From an uncultured Photobacterium sp. (GTDB lineage Bacteria > Pseudomonadota > Gammaproteobacteria > Enterobacterales > Vibrionaceae), in assembly GCF_947502415.1 (NCBI RefSeq), contig NZ_CANMZV010000011.1:62001-126000 (forward strand): DNA of 64,000 nucleotides, given 5' to 3'. Position numbers and translations under genes: made by a program. Position 1 is the stretch's first letter; each line of letters begins with the position of its first letter. The notes below the pieces were generated by a model. The model was not told where the DNA came from. It ran no database searches and saw only the letters and a program-made list of their open reading frames with translations. Shown here piece by piece: positions 17,571 through 26,381 of the stretch.

Positions 17571-17910
17571 CTGTATACGTAGAACTAACCATATACGTAA
17601 GGAATAGGTTAGTCAGGGTTGAAAAATCCTGTTTAAAAGTGAAGTGAGACAAAAAGGGAAATATACCCTTATTAATCATCGGGACATTTTGGCGCAGTGC
17701 GAATAAAGGTGTGAGACAAATTGTCGCATTGCTGGTAGGTCAAAGAGTCTCTTTCTGACTTTGGTTCCTTATAGGTCATTTTATTCCGTAAAAAGTTGGT
17801 TCGGTTATTGCTCTTATAAAGAGCATGAAGATACCTGTTTGGAATTTTTCCATAGATAAGCAGGACTTCAATCGGCACTGACTGACGGTGACGAGTAGAC
17901 AGGAATAATA
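17571..17910. other. Intergenic region before the Fe-S protein
   Basis: 340 bases. It holds two copies of TATACGTA (about 17573 and 17592) and an inverted repeat ACTAACC / GGTTAGT (17584-17590, 17607-17613). There is no T-run terminator and no ORF. A promoter for the downstream FDH operon is likely here. Confidence 0.35.
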
Positions 17911-19581
17911 ATGTTAAAAAGTACACTAGAAGCGTTTTCTGACAACCTTTTTTCAGACAAGAACGGACAAGCACGACTGGCGGCGATTGTTGGCACTGTT
18001 GAGCTGTCTAACTTGATCCCGCCTACGGTTTCTTATGAAAGCCGTGGCAATTTGCTGATCATTGGTGAACAGGAAACAATTACAACGGCGGCAAGCCAGT
18101 TTTCAGAACTGAATTCAGTCACGCTTTTGGCTACAGAGAAAGCAGAGACAGAAAAGGCTGAAAATCTGTACTTCAGCAAAGAGGTGGCTGTGAAAGGTTA
18201 CCTTGGTGCTTTTGAAGTCACTTGTCGTGTTGAAGGCGCACTTACTGATACCACCGCAAATCTTGCAAAAGTGGCCATTGGCCGTGATTGTTTTGATCTG
18301 ATTGTCGATATGACAGCAGAAGGTGTGGTTATAACGGAAATTCCGGCTCCGGGTTATTACCATGTGGGAGCAGGCAAAGCGAAATTGGCGAAAGTGATTG
18401 AAGAGCTTCCAGCTATGCTTGGAACCTTTGATAAGCCAAAGTATTTTCGTTTAAATCCAGAAGCTTGTGCCCATTCATCCCGTGGTGTAAGTGGTTGTGA
18501 CCGTTGTGTTGATGCATGTCCGGCAGGTGCTTTGTCCAGTAATGGTCATGCAATTGAGATCAACCCATACCTTTGTCAGGGGGTTGGTACATGTGCAATG
18601 GCTTGCCCTACAGAAGCTATTACCTATGCCTTGCCTGATCCTGAAAATACTCAGCACTTTATCCATCGTTTGCTAACGCGTTATCAGCAAGAAGGCGGAG
18701 AGACTCCTACACTTCTGTTTTATGGTAATCGTGATGAGCGAAATGTTGCTGATGCACTGGCAAAACTTCCGACAACGGTTGTACCCGTTGCTTTGGAAGA
18801 GCTGGCAACGATTGGTGTTGATACTTGGTTTAGTGCATTGGCTTATGGTGCGCATCAAGTACTTCTAGCGACAAATACGGCATATATTCCTGCCACGATT
18901 GATCGTGTTCTTTCTGATGAACTGGCGATTGCTCAAACTTTCCTGACTGAACTGGGTTATGAAGCTGACCGCATTACGTTGTTTAACTTTGCGGATGCAG
19001 AATCCTTCCAGGCATTTGATGCACCACTGCTTTCTGTAGATAAGCGCATTGAAGGTTCTAAGCGAGACAAGCTATTTGCTGTTCTGGAAATGCTTTATAA
19101 CGCATCGGTTCAAAAGCCTGAATATTCAGCACTTCCTGCAAATGCACCTTATGGCTCGGTTGAATGTCAATCTGACGATTGTACGTTATGCATGAGTTGT
19201 GTGGCGGTTTGTCCAACTCGCGCCCTGCATGCGGTTGGTGATCGTCCGGGACTTTTGTTTATTGAGCAAGATTGTGTTCAGTGCGGTATGTGTGAAAAGG
19301 CATGTCCTGAAAAAGTGATCGCGATGAAACCAGGTTTGAACTGGGATAAGGCGACACGTCAGGACGTTCGCGTTATTCATGAGGAAGAAGCGGCTTGTTG
19401 TACTAGCTGCGGAAAACCATTTGCACCTGCATCGATGGTGAAAATGCTAACTGAGAAGTTACAAGGTCACTCTCAATTCCAGGGAGATGCCATTCGCCGG
19501 TTGGCTATGTGTGAAGACTGTCGTGTTCGCGATGTCTTTTCGAAGATCGAAAATGATCCTGAAAGTCAGCTAAGGGTGTAA
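17911..19581 (+). CDS. Multi-cluster 4Fe-4S protein of the formate dehydrogenase locus
   Basis: 556 residues. There are two pairs of ferredoxin-type motifs: the first around residues 188-235 (CDRCVDACP, CQGVGTCAMACP) and the second around 415-465 (CTLCMSCVAVCP, CVQCGMCEKACP), giving up to four [4Fe-4S] clusters. Two extra Cys pairs near the end (CCTSCGKPF, CEDC) may bind another metal or cluster. No Tat signal or membrane segment is seen, so it is a cytoplasmic electron carrier. Such proteins accompany DUF3305/3306 FDH clusters; whether it carries electrons to or from FDH or serves in maturation is not known. RBS AGGAAT precedes the ATG. Confidence 0.85.
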   Translation: MLKSTLEAFSDNLFSDKNGQARLAAIVGTVELSNLIPPTVSYESRGNLLIIGEQETITTAASQFSELNSVTLLATEKAETEKAENLYFSKEVAVKGYLGAFEVTCRVEGALTDTTANLAKVAIGRDCFDLIVDMTAEGVVITEIPAPGYYHVGAGKAKLAKVIEELPAMLGTFDKPKYFRLNPEACAHSSRGVSGCDRCVDACPAGALSSNGHAIEINPYLCQGVGTCAMACPTEAITYALPDPENTQHFIHRLLTRYQQEGGETPTLLFYGNRDERNVADALAKLPTTVVPVALEELATIGVDTWFSALAYGAHQVLLATNTAYIPATIDRVLSDELAIAQTFLTELGYEADRITLFNFADAESFQAFDAPLLSVDKRIEGSKRDKLFAVLEMLYNASVQKPEYSALPANAPYGSVECQSDDCTLCMSCVAVCPTRALHAVGDRPGLLFIEQDCVQCGMCEKACPEKVIAMKPGLNWDKATRQDVRVIHEEEAACCTSCGKPFAPASMVKMLTEKLQGHSQFQGDAIRRLAMCEDCRVRDVFSKIENDPESQLRV

Positions 19582-19591
19582 GGAGCAGAAT

Positions 19592-20197
19592 ATGGAACAA
19601 TCAATGGTAAATCAGCCTCAACACGAACAATCTCAGCTTCGTATCGAGATCTACGCCATGCTGGCACATCTGCTGCGCAAAGCACCGGATGAAAATGTCC
19701 TGAATTGGCTGGCAGAGCTTGATGTCGAAGATACTCAATATCAAACCACAGAAATGGCTGCGGCTTGGCCATTACTAAAACTGGCTGCACAAAAGGCAAA
19801 TCTGATTGCTGTCGAAGAGGAATATCAGGATCTATTCATCGGCATTGGCCGAGGAGAGGTTGTACCTTTTGGTTCCTGGTATCTGACAGGTTCTCTGATG
19901 GAAATGCCTTTGGCTCATTTGCGACGTGATTTAGCCGTGCTTGGTTTTCAGCGTGATGAATCGGTTAAAGAGCCAGAAGATCATATTGCCGCACTACTTG
20001 AAGTGATGGCAATGCTGGTGGAAGAGGGGCCAGAACACCTTCAGAAGACGTTCTTCAACCGTCATATCGCAACGTGGTTTGAGAAGTTATTTGCCGATGT
20101 GAAAGCGGCTGAAAGCGCAGTGTTCTACTGCGCCGTCGGTGAGCTGGCACTGCAATTTTTAACGGTAGAAAAAACGCGTTTTATTGAAGCAAAGTAA
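19592..20197 (+). CDS. TorD/DmsD-family molecular chaperone
   Basis: 201 residues, all-helical. TorD-type chaperones bind the Tat signal of a molybdoenzyme and delay export until the cofactor is inserted. The hallmark EEEYQDLFIGIGRGEVVPFGSWYLTG is present (family motif E-x-x-x-L-F-x-G-x-G with P-x-x-S-x-Y), and the C-terminal LEVMAMLVEEGPE. AAGGAGCAGAAT precedes the ATG. It sits between the Fe-S protein and the Tat-dependent FDH genes, so the FDH alpha subunit is its probable client. Confidence 0.9.
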   Translation: MEQSMVNQPQHEQSQLRIEIYAMLAHLLRKAPDENVLNWLAELDVEDTQYQTTEMAAAWPLLKLAAQKANLIAVEEEYQDLFIGIGRGEVVPFGSWYLTGSLMEMPLAHLRRDLAVLGFQRDESVKEPEDHIAALLEVMAMLVEEGPEHLQKTFFNRHIATWFEKLFADVKAAESAVFYCAVGELALQFLTVEKTRFIEAK

Positions 20198-20309
20198 TCT
20201 TTGTTTTCATCCGCTTTTTATTACGACGTAACTATAGAAAAACAAAATGATCGATTCCTTATTCGCTTAAAGGGCTATATAAGGAATAACGATGAAGGAG
20301 CAAGCTTTA

Positions 20310-20510
20310 ATGAGTGAGCAAAAGAAACCCAACGAAAGCCGTCGCCAATTGTTAAAAAATATTGGTCTGACTATGGCTGCTGGTGCTGTTGCTGCGGGCA
20401 CAACTTCTGTTGCTAATGCGGCTGGTGATAAGCCAGAAAATAAAAATGAATCTAAAACAACCGGCTATCGCGAAACTCAGCATATTCGTGATTACTACGA
20501 AACCTTGTAA
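20310..20510 (+). CDS. Small Tat-signal protein of formate dehydrogenase clusters
   Basis: 66 residues from ATG 20310 (MSEQKKPNESRRQLL), with AGGAG nine bases upstream; ATG 20292 has AAGGA six bases before it and is a real alternative. SRRQLLKNIGLTMAAGAVAAGTTSVANAA is a twin-arginine signal. The mature part is only about 35 residues and ends YRETQHIRDYYETL. This matches the short formate dehydrogenase region Tat-target family found directly before the alpha subunit. Its function is unknown; it may be a small periplasmic subunit or a piggy-back partner. Confidence 0.85.
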   Translation: MSEQKKPNESRRQLLKNIGLTMAAGAVAAGTTSVANAAGDKPENKNESKTTGYRETQHIRDYYETL

Positions 20511-20523
20511 GGCGGAGCAATAA

Positions 20524-23379
20524 ATGAAACTGACTAAACGTTCCGACAAAGTGAGCAAGGACGAAAACCAGCTAGGTATTTCTCGTCGTTCCTTTATCCG
20601 TAATTCATCACTGGCGGCTGCTGGTGGTATCGCAGGTGCGGGCATGTTTGCACCTGGCATGATGAAAAAAGCGGAAGCGAAAACCGTCGATCCGCAAGCG
20701 CCGGTTGAAATTAAACGTACCATCTGTTCTCACTGTTCAGTGGGCTGTGGTATCTACGCAGAAGTGCAAGAAGGTGTCTGGACTGGCCAAGAACCCGCTT
20801 TAGACCACCCTATTAATGCTGGTGGACACTGCGCCAAAGGTGCTGCACTTCGTGAACACGGTCACGGCGAGCGTCGTGTTAAATATCCAATGAAACTTGT
20901 TAACGGTAAGTGGAAAAAACTTAGCTGGGAACAGGCACTGGACGAAGTCAGTAAGAAAGTACTGAAGATCCGTGAAGAATCAGGCCCGGATTCTGTGTAC
21001 TGGCTGGGTTCTGCAAAGCACAACAACGAACAGGCTTACCTGTTCCGTAAAATGGTATCCATGTGGGGTACTAACAACGTCGACCACCAGGCGCGTATCT
21101 GTCACTCAACCACTGTTGCCGGTGTAGCAAACACCTGGGGTTACGGTGCGATGACTAACTCCCTGAACGACATGCACAACTGTAAGTCGATTCTGTTCAT
21201 CGGTTCGAATGCCGCAGAAGCGCACCCGGTAGCGATGCAGCACATCCTGATCGCGAAAGAGAAGAACAACTGTAAGATCGTTGTAGCTGACCCGCGTCGC
21301 ACCCGTACTGCTGCGAAATCTGATCACTATGTATCACTGCGTCCAGGCTCTGACGTTGCCTTCATCTGGGGCGTTCTATACCACATCTTTAAAAACGGCT
21401 GGGAAGATAAAGAATTTATCCGTCAGCGTGTTTGGGGTATGGACGAAGTTCGCGCAGAAGTTGAGAAATGGACGCCTTCTGAAGTTGAACGCGTAACTGG
21501 CGTACCTGAAGCTGACGTTTACCAGACAGCGAAACTTCTGTCTGAAAACCGTCCTGGCTGTGTTGTTTGGTGTATGGGTGGTACTCAGCATACTACTGGT
21601 AACAACAACACACGTGCCTACTGTATTCTTGAACTGGCCCTTGGCAACATGGGTAAAGCGGGCGGTGGTGCTAACATCTTCCGTGGTCACGACAACGTAC
21701 AGGGTGCAACTGACTTTGGCGTTCTTTCTGACAACCTACCTGGTTACTACGGCCTGTCTGCAGGTGCGTGGAAGCACTGGGCAGGGGTATGGGATGTCGA
21801 TTACGAATGGCTGAAAGGTCGTTTTGATCAGGCGGATTACCGCGGCAAAAAACCAATGAACAACGCCGGTATCCCTGTATCGCGTTGGATCGATGGTGTC
21901 TTGGAAGACAAAGAAAACATCGAGCAGAACGACAACATCCGCGCCATGTTCTACTGGGGACACGCGGTGAACTCACAGACTCGTGGCCCGGAAATGCGTA
22001 AGGCAATGGGTAAGCTGGATATGATGGTTATCGTTGACCCATACCCAGGTGTAGCATCTGTGATGAACGGCCGTACTGACGACGTTTACCTGCTTCCGGC
22101 AACAACACAGTTTGAAACTACAGGTTCTGTAACGGCGACCAACCGTTCTATCCAGTGGCGTGACCAGGTTATCGAACCACTATTCGAATCTAAGCCTGAC
22201 CATGAAATCATGTACTTGCTGGCGAAGCGAATCGGTCTTGCTGATCAGCTGTTTAAGAACATCAATGTTGTTAATAACCAGCCAGTTATCGAAGACATTA
22301 CCCGCGAATTCAACAAGGGTATGTGGACTATCGGTTACACCGGTCAGAGCCCAGAGCGTATTAAAGCGCACCAGAAGAACTGGCATACCTTCAACCGCAC
22401 AACGCTAGAAGCAGAAGGTGGTGAGGTTCACGGTGAAACTTACGGTCTGCCTTGGCCTTGTTGGGGTACGCCTGAGATGAATCACCCAGGTACGCACATC
22501 CTTTATGATACGTCGAAGCCTGTTGCTCTTGGCGGCGGTAACTTCCGTGCGCGTTTCGGTGTTCAGTACCAAGGTGAAAGCCTGCTGGCAGAAGACAGCT
22601 ACTCACTGGGTTGTGAGCTGGAAGATGGTTATCCGGAATTCTCTGACAAGCTTCTGAAGCAGCTTGGTTGGTGGGATGAGCTAACAGCAGAAGAAAAAGC
22701 AGCGGCTGAAGGCAAAAACTGGAAAACTGACCTTTCTGGCGGTATCCAGCGCGTAGCTATCAAGCACGGTTGTATTCCTTACGGTAACGCAAAAGCGCGT
22801 GCAAAAGTTTGGACATTCCCGGATGCAGTTCCTCTTCACCGTGAGCCGCTATACACGCCTCGCCGTGACCTTGTAACTGATTACCCAACGTGGGATGACA
22901 GCGAGTCTAAGTACCGTCTGCCAACGCTGTATAAATCTATTCAGGAACAAGATGTATCTGGTGAATACCCGATCATCCTGACTTCTGGCCGTCTGGTTGA
23001 GTACGAGGGTGGTGGTGAAGAAACCCGTTCTAACCCATGGCTGGCAGAGTTGCAGCAAGAGATGTTTGTTGAAGTGAACCCGAAAGATGCCAACGATCTT
23101 GGCTTCAAAGACGGTGACATGGTGTGGGTTGAAGGTGCCGAGAAGGGCCGTATCCACGTTAAGGCTATGGTAACGCGCCGCGTTAAGCCCGGTCTGGCGT
23201 TTATTCCATTCCACTTCGGCGGTAAGTTCCAGGGTGAAGATCTTCGTGAACGATACCCTGATGGTTCAGCACCGTATGTAACCGGTGAATCAGCAAACAT
23301 TGCAACTACATATGGCTACGATCCTGTAACTCAGATGCAGGAAACCAAAGTAACCCTATGTAAAATCTCTAAAGCGTAA
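20524..23379 (+). CDS. fdhA: Formate dehydrogenase catalytic (alpha) subunit, Mo/W-bis-MGD, Cys type
   Basis: 951 residues. It oxidises formate to CO2. The N-terminal Tat signal SRRSFIRNSSLAAAGG directs it to the periplasm. The [4Fe-4S] motif CSHCSVGCGIYAE...CAKGA follows at about residues 67-105. The metal ligand is Cys193 in ARICHSTTVAG, where E. coli FDH-N and FDH-H have selenocysteine, so this is a non-seleno enzyme. The molybdopterin dinucleotide-binding domain is at the C-terminus (ILTSGRLVEYEGGG onward). It forms an operon with the beta and cytochrome b subunits (12 bases to the beta gene). The codon use looks that of a well-expressed core gene. Confidence 0.95.
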   Translation: MKLTKRSDKVSKDENQLGISRRSFIRNSSLAAAGGIAGAGMFAPGMMKKAEAKTVDPQAPVEIKRTICSHCSVGCGIYAEVQEGVWTGQEPALDHPINAGGHCAKGAALREHGHGERRVKYPMKLVNGKWKKLSWEQALDEVSKKVLKIREESGPDSVYWLGSAKHNNEQAYLFRKMVSMWGTNNVDHQARICHSTTVAGVANTWGYGAMTNSLNDMHNCKSILFIGSNAAEAHPVAMQHILIAKEKNNCKIVVADPRRTRTAAKSDHYVSLRPGSDVAFIWGVLYHIFKNGWEDKEFIRQRVWGMDEVRAEVEKWTPSEVERVTGVPEADVYQTAKLLSENRPGCVVWCMGGTQHTTGNNNTRAYCILELALGNMGKAGGGANIFRGHDNVQGATDFGVLSDNLPGYYGLSAGAWKHWAGVWDVDYEWLKGRFDQADYRGKKPMNNAGIPVSRWIDGVLEDKENIEQNDNIRAMFYWGHAVNSQTRGPEMRKAMGKLDMMVIVDPYPGVASVMNGRTDDVYLLPATTQFETTGSVTATNRSIQWRDQVIEPLFESKPDHEIMYLLAKRIGLADQLFKNINVVNNQPVIEDITREFNKGMWTIGYTGQSPERIKAHQKNWHTFNRTTLEAEGGEVHGETYGLPWPCWGTPEMNHPGTHILYDTSKPVALGGGNFRARFGVQYQGESLLAEDSYSLGCELEDGYPEFSDKLLKQLGWWDELTAEEKAAAEGKNWKTDLSGGIQRVAIKHGCIPYGNAKARAKVWTFPDAVPLHREPLYTPRRDLVTDYPTWDDSESKYRLPTLYKSIQEQDVSGEYPIILTSGRLVEYEGGGEETRSNPWLAELQQEMFVEVNPKDANDLGFKDGDMVWVEGAEKGRIHVKAMVTRRVKPGLAFIPFHFGGKFQGEDLRERYPDGSAPYVTGESANIATTYGYDPVTQMQETKVTLCKISKA

Positions 23380-23391
23380 GGAGTCATTCTG

Positions 23392-24003
23392 ATGGCACGT
23401 ATGAAATTTCTTTGTGACTCTAAGCGTTGTATTGAGTGCAACGGTTGTGTGACAGCCTGTAAAAATGAAAACGATGATGCACTTGAGTGGGGCATTCAGC
23501 GCCGCCGTGTTGTAACACTAAATGACGGTGAGCCGGGTGAAGCTTCAATCTCGGTTGCGTGTATGCACTGTAGCGACGCGCCTTGTATGGCGGTTTGTCC
23601 GGCTGACTGTTTCGAGCAAACAGAAGACGGCATCGTTCGTCATAACAAAGACCTGTGTATCGGTTGTGGTTACTGCCTGTTTGCTTGTCCGTTTGGTGCG
23701 CCCCAGTTCCCTAAACAAGGTGCGTTTGCTGAGCGTGGCAAGATGGACAAATGTACGTTCTGTTCAGGTGGTCCGGGCGTTGAGCCGGGTTCTCTTGAAG
23801 AGAAGCAGAAATACGGCGCGAACCGTATTGCCGAAGGCAAACTGCCAATGTGTGCATCACTGTGTTCGACTAAAGCACTGCTTGCCGGTGATGCAGAGAA
23901 GATCTCTGCTATCTACCGCGAGCGTGTAGTTGCACGTGGTGCTAAAGAGGCGGGCTGGGCAATGGCCGAAGCGCTTGATGCTGGAAAAGTACGTAAGGGC
24001 TAA
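23392..24003 (+). CDS. fdh3B: Formate dehydrogenase iron-sulfur (beta) subunit
   Basis: 203 residues with ribosome site GGAGT. Four ferredoxin-like Cys clusters: CIECNGCVTACK, CMHCSDAPCMAVCP, CIGCGYCLFACP, and a fourth built from CTFC with CASLC. This is the FDH3-type beta subunit that passes electrons from the alpha subunit's cluster to cytochrome b. Unlike E. coli FdnH it has no C-terminal membrane anchor, so it is held by its partners. It has no signal and is presumably exported on the Tat signal of the alpha subunit (family knowledge). Confidence 0.93.
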   Translation: MARMKFLCDSKRCIECNGCVTACKNENDDALEWGIQRRRVVTLNDGEPGEASISVACMHCSDAPCMAVCPADCFEQTEDGIVRHNKDLCIGCGYCLFACPFGAPQFPKQGAFAERGKMDKCTFCSGGPGVEPGSLEEKQKYGANRIAEGKLPMCASLCSTKALLAGDAEKISAIYRERVVARGAKEAGWAMAEALDAGKVRKG

Positions 24004-24017
24004 TCGCCGTACATAAC

Positions 24018-24066
24018 CAGTACTCAAAGGTACTGAGCGGTTTCAGCCTGTTCGCAGGCTGAAACC
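24018..24066 (+). other. Two RNA hairpins between FDH beta and gamma genes
   Basis: The first is CAGTAC / GTACTG around 6 bases (24018-24035). The second is a perfect 12-bp stem, GGTTTCAGCCTG / CAGGCTGAAACC (24039-24050 and 24055-24066), closed by a TTCG tetraloop. No T run follows, so it is more likely an mRNA-stabilising or processing element than a terminator. Confidence 0.7.
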
Positions 24067-24107
24067 ATTACTGAGTAATTACTGTTTCGATACAGTCGGG
24101 AGTTTTA

Positions 24108-25166
24108 ATGACTAAGCGAATTCAACGCTTGTTTACTACGCTGGTTACTGCATTCATGCTGACATTTTCGCTGTCAGTATTAGCCAGCAATGAAACTAGC
24201 CAAAACACGAATAGTGAGCGCTTGGGTGAAACTGTGGTTCAGAAAGAAATCACAGGTTTTGCCGGTGCTGATTATTGGCGCATGGTCAAGGATGGTCAGG
24301 AAGGTTACACCACATCACGTTCACCTGAGCATGGTGTGCTCATCTCTGTTCCGGGACAGACATGGTTTATCCTGAAAGAGAAGTGGATGTCTCCACTGGG
24401 TGCGCTGGCGATCTTTGGTAGCCTTGCATTGGTTGCTTTGGCATATGTGACTGTTGGGCCGCTAAAACTGAGCAAGCCTAAAACTGGTCGTAAAATTAAA
24501 CGCTGGAGCCGTTTGGATCGTGCGCTTCACTGGAGCATGGCGTTTACTTTTCTAACCCTGGCATTCAGCGGCCTGACGCTGGTTTATGGCAAACACTTTA
24601 TTAAGCCGGTTGTCCCTACAGAGCTATGGGGCTGGATTATTTATGCAGCCAAGCAGTACCACAATTATATTGGTCCTATTTTTGCGATCCTGCTATTTGC
24701 TGTGTTAACCAAATGGTGGCGCAAGAGTATCTTTAATAAAGTTGATATTGAATGGTTCATGAAAATGGGCGGAATGGCTGGTAAGTACAAGGGGACTCAC
24801 CCGTCTGCGGGTTTCTCGAATGCCGGTGAGAAGGCTATTTTCTGGCTACTGATCTTCTTTGGTATCTTTATTATCGCAAGTGGCTTTGTTCTGGATTTCC
24901 CTATCTTTGAACAGACTCGCCGTGATATGGAACTCTCTAACCTTATTCATATGTTCTCGGCACTCATCCTGATCTGTGGTTTTGTGTTCCATATCTATAT
25001 CGGCCTGTTCGGTATGGAAGCGGCACTGGACGGTATGATCACTGGTGAAGTAGATGAAACATGGGCTAAGGAACATCACGACCTTTGGTATGAAGAAGTA
25101 AAAGACCTTCCTGAAAACCAGCCGGGTTATGATGCAAAAGCCGAGGCTGTTAAAGAAAGCGCCTGA
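24108..25166 (+). CDS. Formate dehydrogenase cytochrome b (gamma) subunit
   Basis: 352 residues. An N-terminal signal (MTKRIQRLFTTLVTAFMLTFSLSVLA) is followed by a periplasmic segment of about 65 residues, then TM segments near 100-120, 147-167, 193-210, 246-266 and 283-302. The haem-binding histidines are probably in RLDRALHWSMAF, YHNYIGP and IHMFSALILICGFVFHIYIG. This is the FdoI/FdnI-type diheme cytochrome b that sends electrons to quinone. The long N-terminal extension with cleaved signal is characteristic of FDH3-type gamma subunits and absent from E. coli FdnI. It closes the operon and is followed by a strong terminator. Confidence 0.92.
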   Translation: MTKRIQRLFTTLVTAFMLTFSLSVLASNETSQNTNSERLGETVVQKEITGFAGADYWRMVKDGQEGYTTSRSPEHGVLISVPGQTWFILKEKWMSPLGALAIFGSLALVALAYVTVGPLKLSKPKTGRKIKRWSRLDRALHWSMAFTFLTLAFSGLTLVYGKHFIKPVVPTELWGWIIYAAKQYHNYIGPIFAILLFAVLTKWWRKSIFNKVDIEWFMKMGGMAGKYKGTHPSAGFSNAGEKAIFWLLIFFGIFIIASGFVLDFPIFEQTRRDMELSNLIHMFSALILICGFVFHIYIGLFGMEAALDGMITGEVDETWAKEHHDLWYEEVKDLPENQPGYDAKAEAVKESA

Positions 25167-25190
25167 TAACAATAGTTGTTATTTCGATAA

Positions 25191-25222
25191 AAAAAGCCGG
25201 TGAAGCAATTCACCGGCTTTTT
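25191..25222. terminator. Strong bidirectional terminator after the FDH operon
   Basis: Perfect 14-bp stem (25191-25204 with 25209-25222), loop GCAA, A run on one side and T run on the other. Its symmetry would suit a convergent gene, of which only a fragment is seen (25228-25305). Confidence 0.93.
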
Positions 25223-25227
25223 TGTAA

Positions 25228-25305
25228 TTACAATTTAACCGGCATTTTATCTTTCTTTTTACCCACAAACAGCCGTTTAAGCCCAGAATATAGCTGACCA
25301 CGACT
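25228..25305 (-). pseudogene. Possible C-terminal remnant of a lost convergent gene
   Basis: On the minus strand a 25-codon frame, without a start codon and bounded upstream by TAG, encodes a basic tail ending LKRLFVGKKKDKMPVKL and stops right at the bidirectional terminator. It looks like the end of a gene whose body is gone. The family is not recognised and chance is possible. Confidence 0.25.
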
Positions 25306-25569
25306 CTAGTGCACTATAACTTTTTACATTGAACTCAAATCAATAAAAAATAAACTATTTACTAGAAAAACCAACAAAAATTATTTATACGCTTTACAGA
25401 AATAACACTGGATATTGCTATGTCGATACATCAAATAATTTGATATCGTTGATTTTAAAACATAGCTTAGCCTTGATATTGTTCGACTAATGTCTCAGTA
25501 ACTTCGCTTTATAATCATATTAAAGCAGTGGTATAAATAAATTCTTGAGCCACAATAAGGACGACTTTT
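25231..25569. other. AT-rich intergenic region before cobB
   Basis: About 340 bases, very A/T-rich from 25310 on. Apart from the short fragment at its left end, nothing codes here. It likely carries the cobB promoter; no operator is clear. Confidence 0.35.
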
Positions 25570-26280
25570 ATGCTTTTTCCGTATCGAAATATTGTTGTTT
25601 TAACAGGTGCGGGCATTTCCGCTGAATCAGGAATCCGTACTTTTCGCGACCAAGATGGGCTCTGGGAAGATCATCACATCGAAGATGTAGCTACTCCAGA
25701 AGGATATCGCCGAAATCCAGGTCTGGTACAAGAATTCTATAATCAACGTCGTCAGCAGCTCGTGAGTGGAGGCGTTGGTCCTAATGCAGCTCATTTAGCT
25801 TTGGCTCAGCTTGAACGTGAATTAGATGGCAATGTGATGATAGTTACACAAAATATCGATAACTTGCATGAAATGGCCGGAAGCCAGAGCATTCTCCACA
25901 TGCATGGAGAATTGCTAAAAGCACAGTGCAGCCAAACAGGTCAGGCTGTGGAGTGGAGTGGGGATATATCACTTGATGACCATTGTCACTGTTGCCAGAT
26001 GCCGGCTCCATTGCGCCCCAATGTCGTTTGGTTCGGGGAAATGCCAATTGGTATGGATCGCATCCATGATGCATTGATGGAAGCTGATTTGTTTATTTCT
26101 ATCGGGACATCCGGAGCGGTTTATCCGGCGGCGGGCTTTGTTCATGAAGCAGCAATGCATGGGGCACATACGGTTGAATTAAACCTTGAGCCAAGTGAAG
26201 TGGAAAGTGAATTTGCTGAGAAACGTTACGGCTTGGCATCGGTGATTGTTCCGCAGTTTGTTAAAGAAATACTGGACTAA
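25570..26280 (+). CDS. cobB: NAD-dependent protein deacylase, sirtuin CobB
   Basis: 236 residues, cytoplasmic. It removes acetyl (and succinyl) groups from protein lysines using NAD, giving O-acyl-ADP-ribose and nicotinamide; acetyl-CoA synthetase is the classic substrate. Motifs: [10 protein letters not shown] (NAD site), [12 protein letters not shown], catalytic His in HMHGE, and YNQRRQQL with the Tyr and Arg that accept acidic acyl groups in class III sirtuins. Zinc site: one Cys (KAQCSQTG) plus the CHCC group, a compact form with fewer spaced Cys than usual. Ribosome site AAGGAC. Confidence 0.95.
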   Translation: MLFPYRNIVVLTGAGISAESGIRTFRDQDGLWEDHHIEDVATPEGYRRNPGLVQEFYNQRRQQLVSGGVGPNAAHLALAQLERELDGNVMIVTQNIDNLHEMAGSQSILHMHGELLKAQCSQTGQAVEWSGDISLDDHCHCCQMPAPLRPNVVWFGEMPIGMDRIHDALMEADLFISIGTSGAVYPAAGFVHEAAMHGAHTVELNLEPSEVESEFAEKRYGLASVIVPQFVKEILD

Positions 26281-26332
26281 ATGTTTAGTTCAGTATTAGG
26301 GCGATTTGGTTTCAGAGCCGAAGAACACCTGT

Positions 26333-26362
26333 AAAAAAGCCTCGCATTTGCGAGGCTTTTTT
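26333..26362. terminator. Bidirectional terminator between cobB and potD
   Basis: 14-bp stem from AAAAAAGCCTCGCA and its complement around two bases, with T runs on both strands. Confidence 0.93.
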
Positions 26363-26381
26363 CATGAATAGCTTTAGTGGA

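Noticed and set aside
21091..21111. Possible selenocysteine codon in the FDH alpha gene
   Set aside because: The codon at the metal-ligand position is TGT (Cys193), not TGA, and the frame is uninterrupted.
18115..24000. Many long antisense ORFs across the FDH genes
   Set aside because: They are shadows of the strongly biased codon use of the real genes, without ribosome sites or families.
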